NCBI GenBank assembly: GCA_000990945.1
Contig: LBQR01000004.1
Coordinates: 1-38,647 of the forward strand
DNA length: 38,647 nt
Reading direction: 5' to 3'
Source of the DNA: Candidatus Moranbacteria bacterium GW2011_GWF2_35_54
Lineage (GTDB): Bacteria; Patescibacteriota; Minisyncoccia; Moranbacterales; UBA9337
In this document: piece by piece, positions 1-8,204 of the stretch
Layout of the letters: every line of letters begins with the position of its first letter
How positions within the stretch are numbered: position 1 is the first letter of the stretch
Position numbers and translations under genes: made by a program
The notes under the pieces: model-generated
The model's input: only the letters and a program-made list of their open reading frames with translations
What the model was told of the DNA's origin: nothing
Databases searched by the model: none

Positions 1-108
1 GCAAATTTTTTGCATCTCTGCAATCTCTCTTTGCAGGTCAATTATCAGCCCCTCGACGACTTTAGCCCTTTCCCAAAGTACTGGCGGTGTATTTTTCTCG
101 TCAAACAT
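1..108 (-). CDS. Hypothetical protein, N-terminal part only (runs off left edge)
   Basis: Reading the minus strand from an ATG at 106-108 gives 36 open codons to the window edge, starting MFDEKNTPPVLWERAKVVEG. The start is supported by a very good Shine-Dalgarno sequence (AAGGAGGGAG, about 112-123) seven bases before the ATG, the best ribosome site I saw in this window. The visible part is charged and could be the start of a helix or coiled coil (LQREIAEMQK). No family can be assigned from so little. The plus-strand open frame over the same bases has no comparable start signal and is treated as its shadow. Confidence 0.6.
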   Translation of the reverse strand, partial: MFDEKNTPPVLWERAKVVEGLIIDLQREIAEMQKIC

Positions 109-249
109 TTCACTCCCTCCTTGATCAAATGTTTTAAGCACAACGAATATCCCCGGAAATCTTTATCTAAAGCTAGCAAGATTAAGTCGCGAAGTCAAGC
201 ACGCCATTCATACATTAATAATTTTTAAAAACAATTTTCCAATTTAAAA

Positions 250-276
250 GCCCTGCGAGTCAATGACTGGCAGGGC
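250..276 (-). terminator. Rho-independent terminator after the zinc-ribbon gene
   Basis: A 7-bp GC-rich stem (GCCCTGC / GCAGGGC) encloses a second self-complementary stretch (AGTCA / TGACT). On the minus strand it is followed by TTTTAAATT. It lies 25 bases past the stop of the gene at 301-2103, so it probably ends that transcript. Confidence 0.6.
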
Positions 277-300
277 GTTCTCCCTTTGTTTTCTATGTTT

Positions 301-2103
301 TTAATTTTTTAAACTTTCAGCAACCTTTTCCGGTTCACCTGAATTTTTTATTGCCAGAAATTCGTTTCGTGCGCTAGTGTCGCCTTCTTTAACTAAAAGC
401 TCAAGTCCTCTAGCAATGATTATTTCTTTGGACAAACCCATCCTGGCGACAACTTCTTTAAACTTTGAAACCGACAAACATTGCTGTTTATTGCCGCCGA
501 TTTTCAAAGCACATAGAGAAGATGTATAAATGCCGATGGTTTTTCCAAAGTCCACGATGGTCATTCTTTTTTCCTTGGCCGTCTCGTTAATAAAAGCCCA
601 CAAAGCCTTCGCAACAGGGGGAGCTTCTCTGAGATTTTTTTGAATTTTTCCCAGCAGAGACTCGGCCAATTTCACAAATACAATCTCTTCATCATCCGCT
701 AACTGTTCCTCTGGATTGGTCTTCTTATCTACGACCTCAGTCGAGTCGTCGACCACAATCTTCTCCTGATTGTTTTTTTCTAAATCAGTTTCAGAAAGAG
801 AACTCTTTTGAAGATTTTCTTTCTGACTCTGAGTCAACAAACCCTCTGCCAATATCTCCTCACCGGACATCGTGAAATATTCAGCCAGTTCAGTAAAAAA
901 TTTCAAAGAGCAATTACCACTTTGCTTGAGTTGCTCGAGAAATTTTTCTGAAAAAGGAACCTTGGCAAAAAATTCTCTTGTGTCTGGATTTTTCTTGCCG
1001 GTAGCTTCTTTCCATTCTAAAACCTTTTGGGAAAGAAAAGCGGCTAGAGATTCTCCCGTTCGAAGATTCTCATTAAGGTTTTCACTTATCCCCGCAAACA
1101 TCTCTGAAGCTTCTCTCGAGAAACTTTCTCTGGTGAGAATTTTCACAGGGATAGGAACTGCCGGTTCAGTGAGTTTGATTATTGCCTCAGCGGCATCTTG
1201 CGGAATTATTTCCGTAGCAATAATTGGCTGAGTAATAATTTCCCCTGGATTGCTAGAGGGAGCACCCTTAAACCAGGGTTTGCCATCAACAATAGCGAAA
1301 GCATGAAAAACTACTTTGCTCACGATGCAAGAAGCAACCGGCAATCTCCAGCTTTCCAGGTCGGGAGAATACCTCAGGAGAGTTCTTAGATATCTAGGTT
1401 TTTTGGCAAAAAGATCTCTAGCTGGGGAGCTTAAGACCTTGACCGCAAATCTCAAAAGAATCTCTTCAGTTTCTTGCTCACAGATAATTCCGTCAACAAA
1501 ACTCACATGCGCAGGTAATCTAATGATTGAATATTGAATTAAGTTCCTCTTGAACATAAAACTTCTTCTCTCTTCTGCACAAGAAAAACACATCCAATTC
1601 TCATTTCCTTTGGGACTTTTGCAGATCGGGCAATTCACCTCAACTCCAGGCTCTCTATTTGCCATTTTCCTAATCTCATCTTCGTACAAATAAAACCCAG
1701 GCACAATTTCGAGCAAATTATTTTCTCCGCTGATGTTTTTGGGAATATCCTGGCAAGGCATTTCCACGCTACTCTCCTCGACTTTTATCTCGGTCGGGGT
1801 TTCTAGTTTTTTAACGGCAGGCCGCCCATCTACAATTTCAAATTCAATCGTAACACTTCTTTTTTGCTGATATCGCTCAGGACAAATTTCGCAAAGGGCG
1901 TTATGGATGACTATATTCAGTTCATTTCCATACCGGCCGATACATTTATCGCAGACTAAATCATCAGGATTTTTTATTTTTTCACATACTGGGCAAGTCC
2001 GCCTTGTACTTTTCTCTCCGTAGGCCATTTTCCACAAAACTGATTTTGAGAGAGAAATCTTACTTACGCCTTTTGCATCCAAAGCAGGTTTTTTTGCGTT
2101 CAT
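301..2103 (-). CDS. Zinc-ribbon protein of unknown function, 600 aa
   Basis: I do not recognise a named family. Two Cys4 zinc-binding sites are visible: C37-x2-C40 with C51-x2-C54, and C158-x2-C161 with C172-x2-C175. A further CxxC occurs at C71/C74. The middle (about 330-520) is acidic and helical. Near 520-570 a segment looks like a helix-turn-helix (TIVDFGKTIGIYTSSLCALK followed by a second helix), which may bind nucleic acid; that is inference. No signal peptide or membrane segment is present, so it should be cytoplasmic. The start has a GGAG motif eight bases upstream (in GGAGACAGGCT). It is transcribed alone and followed by a terminator. Confidence 0.7.
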   Translation of the reverse strand: MNAKKPALDAKGVSKISLSKSVLWKMAYGEKSTRRTCPVCEKIKNPDDLVCDKCIGRYGNELNIVIHNALCEICPERYQQKRSVTIEFEIVDGRPAVKKLETPTEIKVEESSVEMPCQDIPKNISGENNLLEIVPGFYLYEDEIRKMANREPGVEVNCPICKSPKGNENWMCFSCAEERRSFMFKRNLIQYSIIRLPAHVSFVDGIICEQETEEILLRFAVKVLSSPARDLFAKKPRYLRTLLRYSPDLESWRLPVASCIVSKVVFHAFAIVDGKPWFKGAPSSNPGEIITQPIIATEIIPQDAAEAIIKLTEPAVPIPVKILTRESFSREASEMFAGISENLNENLRTGESLAAFLSQKVLEWKEATGKKNPDTREFFAKVPFSEKFLEQLKQSGNCSLKFFTELAEYFTMSGEEILAEGLLTQSQKENLQKSSLSETDLEKNNQEKIVVDDSTEVVDKKTNPEEQLADDEEIVFVKLAESLLGKIQKNLREAPPVAKALWAFINETAKEKRMTIVDFGKTIGIYTSSLCALKIGGNKQQCLSVSKFKEVVARMGLSKEIIIARGLELLVKEGDTSARNEFLAIKNSGEPEKVAESLKN

Positions 2104-2276
2104 AGCCTGTCTCCAATCTTGAAGTTTAAATAGCCTTTTTCGTTTTAGAGTGACATATAATCGATTAGCTTAATTTCAAGGTACAGCCAAAATTAAATAT
2201 TTTGGTTATTAAGAATATCATGGAATCATTTTTTTGCAAAATTTTTCTCTCCTACTATCTTCTCTTTAGCACATTC

Positions 2277-2322
2277 CTGGGTTGCCACGTCGGGAGTACC
2301 CTCCTCGCAAAGACATGTCTGC
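2277..2322. repeat. REP-like dispersed repeat fragment
   Basis: The stretch contains GTTGCCACGTCGGGAGTACC, CTCCTCGCAAAG and ACATGT. Read on the minus strand it resembles the 'cattgcgaggag...acgtggcaa' intergenic repeat found in many bacterial genomes (general knowledge, not a search result). It sits in the 244-bp gap between the M3 peptidase and the zinc-ribbon gene, where I see no other gene. A second hairpin (CCAAAAT / ATTTTGG) lies near 2189-2207. Confidence 0.35.
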
Positions 2323-2347
2323 TTTTTTTCATAGGGCTAGTGAGGAG

Positions 2348-4045
2348 CTACCTCAATTCCCCTTTCACAAACTCCATTAATTCTGCGATATATTTTTGAG
2401 AAAAATCAAATTTAATTCCCGCGGCTTTATAAACTTCAGAAACTGGCTTTGTATAACCCAAAGCTAGAAAATTTTTATATTGTTCCACTGCTTTTTGTGG
2501 ATTCTGGCGATAGTTGCGATAAATCGCAATTGCTCCCAGTTGAGCAATCGCATATTCGATATAATAAAACGGCAACTGAAAAATATGCAGTTGCATCATC
2601 CAGCGCATAGCTTTTTCTTTTTCCAAGTCAGTCCAATCGCCATCAATTTTAAACCTATCCAAAAGACTGGCAAAATATTCACCCCGCTCTTTCGCCGTGT
2701 GATTAGGATTTAAATATATCCAATGTTGAAAAGCATCCACCGCAACCTCCCAAGGAAGAAAATTTATTTTATCTATCAGTTCTTTTTTTATTATAATTTC
2801 CGACATGCCTGATTTGTAAAAATTATCCCAGTGATCTATAGAGATAAGCTCCATTCCCATAGAGGCCAATTCGGCGACCTCCATTGGCATATCTAAATAT
2901 TGAGAAATTGCCTGCTCTTTACTCATCATGTTATGCATCGCATGACCTGACTCATGAATAAATGTAGTTACATCACGCTCAATACCGACCGCATTCATAA
3001 AAATAAAAGATGAACCCTGCTCAAACAGAGGATAGCAATACCCACCGGGAGCTTTGGCTTTGCGATTTTGAGCATCGATAAATCCATTTTTTTGCATATT
3101 TTCCAACTCTTCTCCAAACAATGAGTCCACTTGGGAAATTGTTTTTATTCCTTTTGCGATTAGATCTTGATGCGTTTCAAATGGATTTGGAAATTCGCCT
3201 TCAACATTTACTTTCATATCCCAAGGCTTTAAAATTTCTAAACCTAATTTATCTTTTCGCTCTTTCTTAAATTCTTCCACCAAGGGAACAACTACTTTTT
3301 CAACAGTCTCATGAAATTTTAATAAATCCTCAGGCGTATACGAAAATCGTCCTTTGGCCTGGTGCGCATAATCACGATAATTTTTGAAGCCGGCATTTTG
3401 AGCTATTTGCACGCGGATGCTTTTTAATTCGTCAAATAAATTATCCAATCGGATTTGCTCTTTTTTATAACAGCCCAGCATAAGTTGCCAAGCTTCTTGC
3501 CGCACATGGCGATTATTGTTCTCAAGATATAAAGAAAGTTGTTGAATTGTTTTTTCCTCACCCTCATAAATTGCTGTCATCTTTGAAACTATCTCTCTAT
3601 ATTTTACAAAAAGCTTTTGCTCAGCTACAAACAACGGGGTGTTTTCTTCTCTGAATAATTCAATTTCATTGGCAATAATTTTTTTTAGATGAACATACTC
3701 TGAAGAAAGTTCTCTAGAAAATTGACTGTCGTAAAATTTCTTTTTTAATTTAAATGAATATAGCTCACTATTGGCCGCTATTTCAGAAATAAATAAATTA
3801 AACGCATCTCGATATTCAGTGTTATTTGAAAAACGCGTCATGTTTATATATAGCCAAGCTCCTTTATCTCCAACTATTTTATCCAACTCGCTAACCGTTT
3901 CCCAAAAATTAATCAAATCCTCTTTTGAATCAATTTTATAAGACAAAAGTTTTTCCAGTTCAATCTGTAAATTTTTCCAATTCGTAATTTCAAAGTCTCC
4001 GGAAAAATATTTTCTCTTTAATTGTTTTTTATTATTATTTTTCAT
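2348..4045 (-). CDS. pepF: M3 family oligoendopeptidase (PepF-like zinc peptidase)
   Basis: The zinc-binding motif HESGH (HExxH, in FIHESGHAMHNMM) lies around residue 363, followed by the downstream glutamate region MPMEVAELASMGME that supplies the third ligand in M3 peptidases. Preceding features also fit the family: PGGYCYP and the catalytic-domain segment FIFMNAVGIERDVTTF. The length of 565 residues matches oligoendopeptidase F-type enzymes, which hydrolyse short peptides in the cytoplasm. No signal peptide is present. The start has a weak AAAAGG upstream. It is separated from both neighbours and probably makes its own transcript. The M3 assignment is secure; the PepF subgroup is the likely one. 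Confidence 0.92.
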   Translation of the reverse strand: MKNNNKKQLKRKYFSGDFEITNWKNLQIELEKLLSYKIDSKEDLINFWETVSELDKIVGDKGAWLYINMTRFSNNTEYRDAFNLFISEIAANSELYSFKLKKKFYDSQFSRELSSEYVHLKKIIANEIELFREENTPLFVAEQKLFVKYREIVSKMTAIYEGEEKTIQQLSLYLENNNRHVRQEAWQLMLGCYKKEQIRLDNLFDELKSIRVQIAQNAGFKNYRDYAHQAKGRFSYTPEDLLKFHETVEKVVVPLVEEFKKERKDKLGLEILKPWDMKVNVEGEFPNPFETHQDLIAKGIKTISQVDSLFGEELENMQKNGFIDAQNRKAKAPGGYCYPLFEQGSSFIFMNAVGIERDVTTFIHESGHAMHNMMSKEQAISQYLDMPMEVAELASMGMELISIDHWDNFYKSGMSEIIIKKELIDKINFLPWEVAVDAFQHWIYLNPNHTAKERGEYFASLLDRFKIDGDWTDLEKEKAMRWMMQLHIFQLPFYYIEYAIAQLGAIAIYRNYRQNPQKAVEQYKNFLALGYTKPVSEVYKAAGIKFDFSQKYIAELMEFVKGELR

Positions 4046-4189
4046 AAATTAAATACCTTTTTTCTATTTGGATTTATCAATATGCTCGTTATAATAAATT
4101 AAATTCTAGTCTAAACTTATCATGAATGTATTTTGAAATCAACAAATTATTTGTAAACTTCCGCATTTTATAATTTTTATTTTAGCCCT

Positions 4190-4223
4190 CCCTCACCAAT
4201 GTCCGGCCGGACATTGGTGAGGG
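4190..4223. repeat. 34-bp perfect palindrome (REP-like element)
   Basis: CCCTCACCAATGTCCGG is followed directly by its exact reverse complement, with no unpaired centre. It sits in the 375-bp gap between the divergent M3 peptidase and the dehydrogenase gene. Neither side has a convincing T-run, so a terminator role is not clear. It belongs with the other C/G-rich palindromes of the window (19586-19669, 26863-26912, 34360-34458). Confidence 0.7.
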
Positions 4224-4270
4224 AACTTAATTTTTCTTAATTATTAACAGCGTTGCAATTATTTGTTGAA

Positions 4271-4331
4271 GATAAAAAAATAAAATAAAAATAAAAAAAT
4301 AAAATAAAAATAAAAATAAAATAAAATAAAA
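4271..4331. repeat. Low-complexity AAAAT/AAATAAA tract
   Basis: About 60 bases consist only of A-runs interrupted by single T's, with one G at the left end. It lies immediately upstream of the -35 box at 4332. Such a tract could act as an intrinsically curved or UP-element-like region for the promoter (inference), or simply be a slippage-prone sequence. Confidence 0.6.
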
Positions 4332-4360
4332 TTGACTATTTCCAAAAAAAGCTATAAAAT
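4332..4360 (+). promoter_or_regulatory. Predicted sigma-70 promoter of the polysaccharide locus
   Basis: TTGACT at 4332-4337 and TAAAAT at 4355-4360 are separated by 17 bases. Each matches the consensus hexamer at five of six positions. The predicted transcript starts near 4367 and reads the dehydrogenase gene at 4421. The upstream A/T tract may strengthen it. Confidence 0.55.
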
Positions 4361-4420
4361 TAAAGTACTTATAGTGTTCTATACCGTTAGTTTTTAGATA
4401 ATCAACCTAAATTCAAAACT

Positions 4421-5344
4421 ATGGAAACACGAGAAACTACAAAAAACCCAATTGTTCCTGTTAATATTAATAAGAAAAAAATTTCCATAATCGGCTCTGG
4501 CTTTGTGGGAAAAGCCGCTGGGAAAGGCTTTCTGAGCCTGGGTCATGATGTAACCTTTGTTGATATTAACACCATTCTTATTGAATCTCTCAATAAGGAA
4601 GGGTTAGAAGCGTGCAATATCGGGGCAAGTTGCTCCAATGATCGCGACATTTACGTGGTCAGCGTCCTTACTCCAACCATTAACGACCACTTAGATTTTC
4701 GTTTTATTGATTCCGCCCTAGCTAGCCTCGGACGCGTCCTTAAAAGTAACGCCAACTGGCCCTTGATAATAATCCGCTCCACCGTCCCTCCGGGAACAGT
4801 GGAAAAGCGCTTTGCTCCAATTCTGGAAAAATATTCTGACAAAAAAGCGGATAAGGATTTTGGCATTGCTATGAATCCCGAATTTCTTCGCGAGGTTAGT
4901 GCTGAAGAAGATTTTATGCATCCTTGGATTGTCATCCTTGGTAGTCGCGAACCCAGAGTCGCTCAAATTCTCCAGGAGCTCTATCAACCTTTCAACGCAC
5001 CCATCATCCACATGACTATCAAAGAAGCTGAGATGATGAAATACGTGCACAACATCTATAACGCCAATAAAATCTCTTTCTTCAATGAGATGCGCCTCGT
5101 AGCTGAATCAGCCGGGGTTGATGCTGATAAGATTTTTGAAGCTGTGGTTGAAAGCGCTGAGGCTTCTTGGAATAAAAAATATGGCATCCGAAATTTCGGG
5201 CCATTTGATGGTTCTTGCTTGCCCAAAGACACGTTAGCCTTCTTGAATTGGGCTAACGAAAAAACAAAAAAGAAAATGCCCCTCTTGCACGCTGTTATTA
5301 AGATCAACGAGCATCTGAAAGAAAAAGAATACTTGGGATATTAA
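4421..5344 (+). CDS. UDP-glucose/GDP-mannose 6-dehydrogenase-like protein, short form without the C-terminal domain
   Basis: The N-terminal Rossmann domain has the NAD motif GSGFVG near residue 26, followed by an aspartate-ended strand (TFVDINT). The central domain ends with the catalytic-cysteine motif GSCLPKD (C266), which matches the GxCxPKD signature of Ugd and AlgD. Enzymes of this family oxidise a nucleotide sugar twice to the uronic acid, giving UDP-glucuronate or GDP-mannuronate. Family members are usually 390-440 residues long; this one stops at 307 and lacks the C-terminal domain that completes the nucleotide-sugar site. No in-frame remainder follows. It is the first gene after the 4332 promoter and 43 bases ahead of the Alg8/AlgG-like fusion, so GDP-mannuronate is the product suggested by context, not proven. 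Confidence 0.85.
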   Translation: METRETTKNPIVPVNINKKKISIIGSGFVGKAAGKGFLSLGHDVTFVDINTILIESLNKEGLEACNIGASCSNDRDIYVVSVLTPTINDHLDFRFIDSALASLGRVLKSNANWPLIIIRSTVPPGTVEKRFAPILEKYSDKKADKDFGIAMNPEFLREVSAEEDFMHPWIVILGSREPRVAQILQELYQPFNAPIIHMTIKEAEMMKYVHNIYNANKISFFNEMRLVAESAGVDADKIFEAVVESAEASWNKKYGIRNFGPFDGSCLPKDTLAFLNWANEKTKKKMPLLHAVIKINEHLKEKEYLGY

Positions 5345-5387
5345 AATCCCACAGCAATGTTTTTTTATCCATTAAAAGAATAATTTT

Positions 5388-8204
5388 ATGGACGCATTAT
5401 TTTCTTTTTTAAATCATTTTAATTATCTTTTGCTTTTTTATATCCCCATCGGCATCATTGGATTTTGGCGCTGGAGTGTTTGGATTATTCGAAAAATAAT
5501 TTCTCTTTTTTATCGTCCGCCCCAGGGAGATTATCAAACCACTCTTTCCATCATTACTCCGGTTTATAATGAAGATCCGGGAATGTTTCAACTGGCCTTG
5601 CAGTCTTGGAAAATCAACCAGCCGGATGAAATTATTGCTGTGATTGACTATACAGACAAAAGTTCAATTGAAATTTTCAAAGAATTTTCAAAGAATTTTT
5701 CCGGTGCCAAATTAATCGCCACCAAAAAACCTGGCAAGCGCCCCGCCCTAGCCGATGGCGCTCGCACAGCCACAAGTGAAATTATCGCCTTTGTTGATAG
5801 CGACACTATCTGGAGCCCGGATATTAAAGACGACCTACTGGGTCCCTTTGCCGACACTGAAGTTGGCGGACTGGTAACCAGGCAAGATATTTTAAAGCCC
5901 GATACTCTGGCGCGAAAATTATTTAAAATTCTTTTAGACGACCGCTATCTGTTTGAATATCCTTTTCTCGCTACCGTAAGCGACGCTATGCTTTGTATCT
6001 CTGGACGAACTGCCGTCTATCGCCGAATCGCGATCATTGATGAATTAAAAAAGCTCGAAAATGAAAAGTTTTGGGGCAAAAAAATGATTAGTGGCGATGA
6101 TAAATCCCTTACCAATTTTATTCACGCCAAGGGCTGGAAAACTCGCTATCTAAAAAACGTTACAGTTTACACCAATGGCACGCCAGACATCGTCAGCTAC
6201 CTCAAACAAAAAATACGCTGGACCAGAAACGGTTTGCGTTCTGATTCCCGGGTTTTATTGAGTGGATGGCTTTGGAAAAATCATAAAATATTAGCTCTTC
6301 ACATGCTGGACAAATTAGTTTCGCCCGTAACACTTCTGATTGGCCTTTCTTATTTCATAATCTCGCTTTATTTCGGCCACTGGCAAATCGCTCTTATTAT
6401 TGCCATTTGGTGGATTTTGAGCCGCATCATAAAAATATTTCCCCACCTCAGAGAAAAGCCTGCTGACATTTTTATCTTGCCACTCTACATCATCACTACT
6501 TTTGCCATCGCCGTAATTAAAATTTATGCTTTAGTCACCATCGATAAACAAAGTTGGATTACTCGCTGGGATAGAAGCCGTTTAAAAAGTTTTACTTTTT
6601 TAGAAAGCTTCGCAACTTACATAGCAACTTTTTCTATGGTTTTTGGAATATTTTTCATTATTTTTTCTTACAAAAATACCACTTTAAAAATTGTTTCGCT
6701 CCAAGAGTTAGAGGCATCAACACTTCAAAGAAATAATCTTAAAAATAAAAATAAACTTCCTTCAATTTTTACACCAGAAAAACCGCGCCCCGCTAGCGCT
6801 GAATTGGAAAGCCAAGGAATCGAACTTGCCAAGGAAAATCAATCCGATCCTTACGGCTATTACATCTCAAAAATCGACGAAACTTTGCCTTTATTAGAAA
6901 AAAGATTTAATTTAATCTCAACGGGGAAAATTTTAAACGCCGATACAAAAGCGCCCATTCCAAGATTCACAATTCTTAGCCCCGGCACAAAAGTTGCTAT
7001 TGCCATAAAAGATTTGCACAGTCCCATCAGTCTTAATTTATTAAACGTTTTTGCCAAGCCCATAAACGTTACCTATGATGCGCCTAGCAACACAATTTTT
7101 GTAAAACAGGGAGGAAGTGTCGCGACACTCGGCAGAATAAATCGCGCCCTCGCTCTGGAAAATAAACATCTTCTCCAGCAGCTATCTCCAGGGGAATGGA
7201 TTTTGCGGGCCAATCTTTATATCGGCAAAGATGTAACTTTAATCTTAAATAGTCCTGAGACAAATTATTTAAAATTAAAAAGCAACCGCGATGATTTTGT
7301 CTGGCTTCGCTCCGAAACTGGCAACATGCTTTTTTCCAAAACAAAAATTACCTCTTGGGACGAGCAAAATAACACGCCTGATTTTAATTATGCAAATGGC
7401 CGAGCTTACATCACTGCCAAAAACAGCGGGCGCATGGACATCCTTAATTCAGAGCTTGCTTACCTCGGCTATGCCGGACTGCCCAAGCGTGGCGGACCAT
7501 TTGGCGGTTCCTATGGAGTTTCTTGGAAAATCAAAAGCCAAGGATTGCATGACCGCTTGCTTACCGGCGTAGTAACTGGCAGCAAATTTCACAATAACTA
7601 TTTTGGAGCTTATACTTTCGGCGTAACGGGAATAGTTTTTTCAAAAAACGAATTTTATGACAACATCGAATACGGCCTAGATCCGCACGACGATTCTAAT
7701 AATTTATTAATTGAAAATAATCTAGCTTATCAAAATGGCAATCATGGAATAATTCTTTCCAAGCGTTGTTTCGATAATGCCATCGTTGGCAATATCTCTT
7801 ACAATAACCGTTTGCATGGCATAATGCTGGACCGCAGTTCTAATAATAATCTCGTTCAAAAAAACACAATCTACGGCAATGTGGATGGCATTGCAATCTA
7901 TCAGTCCAATAGAAATATTATTTTGGATAATAATATCCATAACAATATCCGTGGCATCCGGTTGAATGAGGGCGCCCGGGAAAATTTCTTAAAAAATAAT
8001 TCTATCACCAAAAACAGCAATGGTTTCTATATCTACGATCAAGCCGAGAAAAATATTCTGGCAAATAATTCTGTTTTGGATAATAAGATTGGAATTACGT
8101 TAAAAAATGCCAACCATAATATCTTTCTTGATAATTTCAAAACTCTTGAAAATACCAAGGATGGCGTTATAGCAAAAGATGCTTATGAAAACAATATTCA
8201 GTAA
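5388..8204 (+). CDS. Fusion of Alg8-like membrane glycosyltransferase (GT2) and AlgG-like parallel beta-helix epimerase
   Basis: Residues 1-430 form a processive GT2 synthase. Membrane helices occur near 5-35, and the catalytic domain contains SIITPVYNED, the DxD motif D137-S-D139, G236-DD and the Q274-KIRW motif typical of cellulose, hyaluronan and mannuronan synthases. Further helices follow at about 305-425. Residues about 490-938 are a right-handed parallel beta-helix with repeated 'N..I..N....N..GI.L' coils. They carry D765-P-H-D768, the signature of AlgG mannuronan C5-epimerases, in the context YGLDPHD...HGIIL. In Pseudomonas these activities are separate proteins (Alg8 in the inner membrane, AlgG outside it). 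Here the helix would follow the last membrane segment and face outward (inferred). A hydrophobic segment near 410-430 precedes the linker. The 3' end overlaps the next gene by 26 bases, so translation is probably coupled. The GT2 call is certain; the exact polymer is inferred. Confidence 0.88.
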   Translation: MDALFSFLNHFNYLLLFYIPIGIIGFWRWSVWIIRKIISLFYRPPQGDYQTTLSIITPVYNEDPGMFQLALQSWKINQPDEIIAVIDYTDKSSIEIFKEFSKNFSGAKLIATKKPGKRPALADGARTATSEIIAFVDSDTIWSPDIKDDLLGPFADTEVGGLVTRQDILKPDTLARKLFKILLDDRYLFEYPFLATVSDAMLCISGRTAVYRRIAIIDELKKLENEKFWGKKMISGDDKSLTNFIHAKGWKTRYLKNVTVYTNGTPDIVSYLKQKIRWTRNGLRSDSRVLLSGWLWKNHKILALHMLDKLVSPVTLLIGLSYFIISLYFGHWQIALIIAIWWILSRIIKIFPHLREKPADIFILPLYIITTFAIAVIKIYALVTIDKQSWITRWDRSRLKSFTFLESFATYIATFSMVFGIFFIIFSYKNTTLKIVSLQELEASTLQRNNLKNKNKLPSIFTPEKPRPASAELESQGIELAKENQSDPYGYYISKIDETLPLLEKRFNLISTGKILNADTKAPIPRFTILSPGTKVAIAIKDLHSPISLNLLNVFAKPINVTYDAPSNTIFVKQGGSVATLGRINRALALENKHLLQQLSPGEWILRANLYIGKDVTLILNSPETNYLKLKSNRDDFVWLRSETGNMLFSKTKITSWDEQNNTPDFNYANGRAYITAKNSGRMDILNSELAYLGYAGLPKRGGPFGGSYGVSWKIKSQGLHDRLLTGVVTGSKFHNNYFGAYTFGVTGIVFSKNEFYDNIEYGLDPHDDSNNLLIENNLAYQNGNHGIILSKRCFDNAIVGNISYNNRLHGIMLDRSSNNNLVQKNTIYGNVDGIAIYQSNRNIILDNNIHNNIRGIRLNEGARENFLKNNSITKNSNGFYIYDQAEKNILANNSVLDNKIGITLKNANHNIFLDNFKTLENTKDGVIAKDAYENNIQ

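Noticed and set aside
10-228. 72-codon plus-strand frame at the left edge
   Set aside because: It overlaps a minus-strand start with a strong ribosome site (ATG at 108) and has no such signal itself; its residue composition is not protein-like.
4271-4331. A/T pentamer tract as a CRISPR or iteron array
   Set aside because: There is no spacer structure or constant repeat length; it is simple low-complexity DNA. No CRISPR array or cas gene was seen anywhere in the window.
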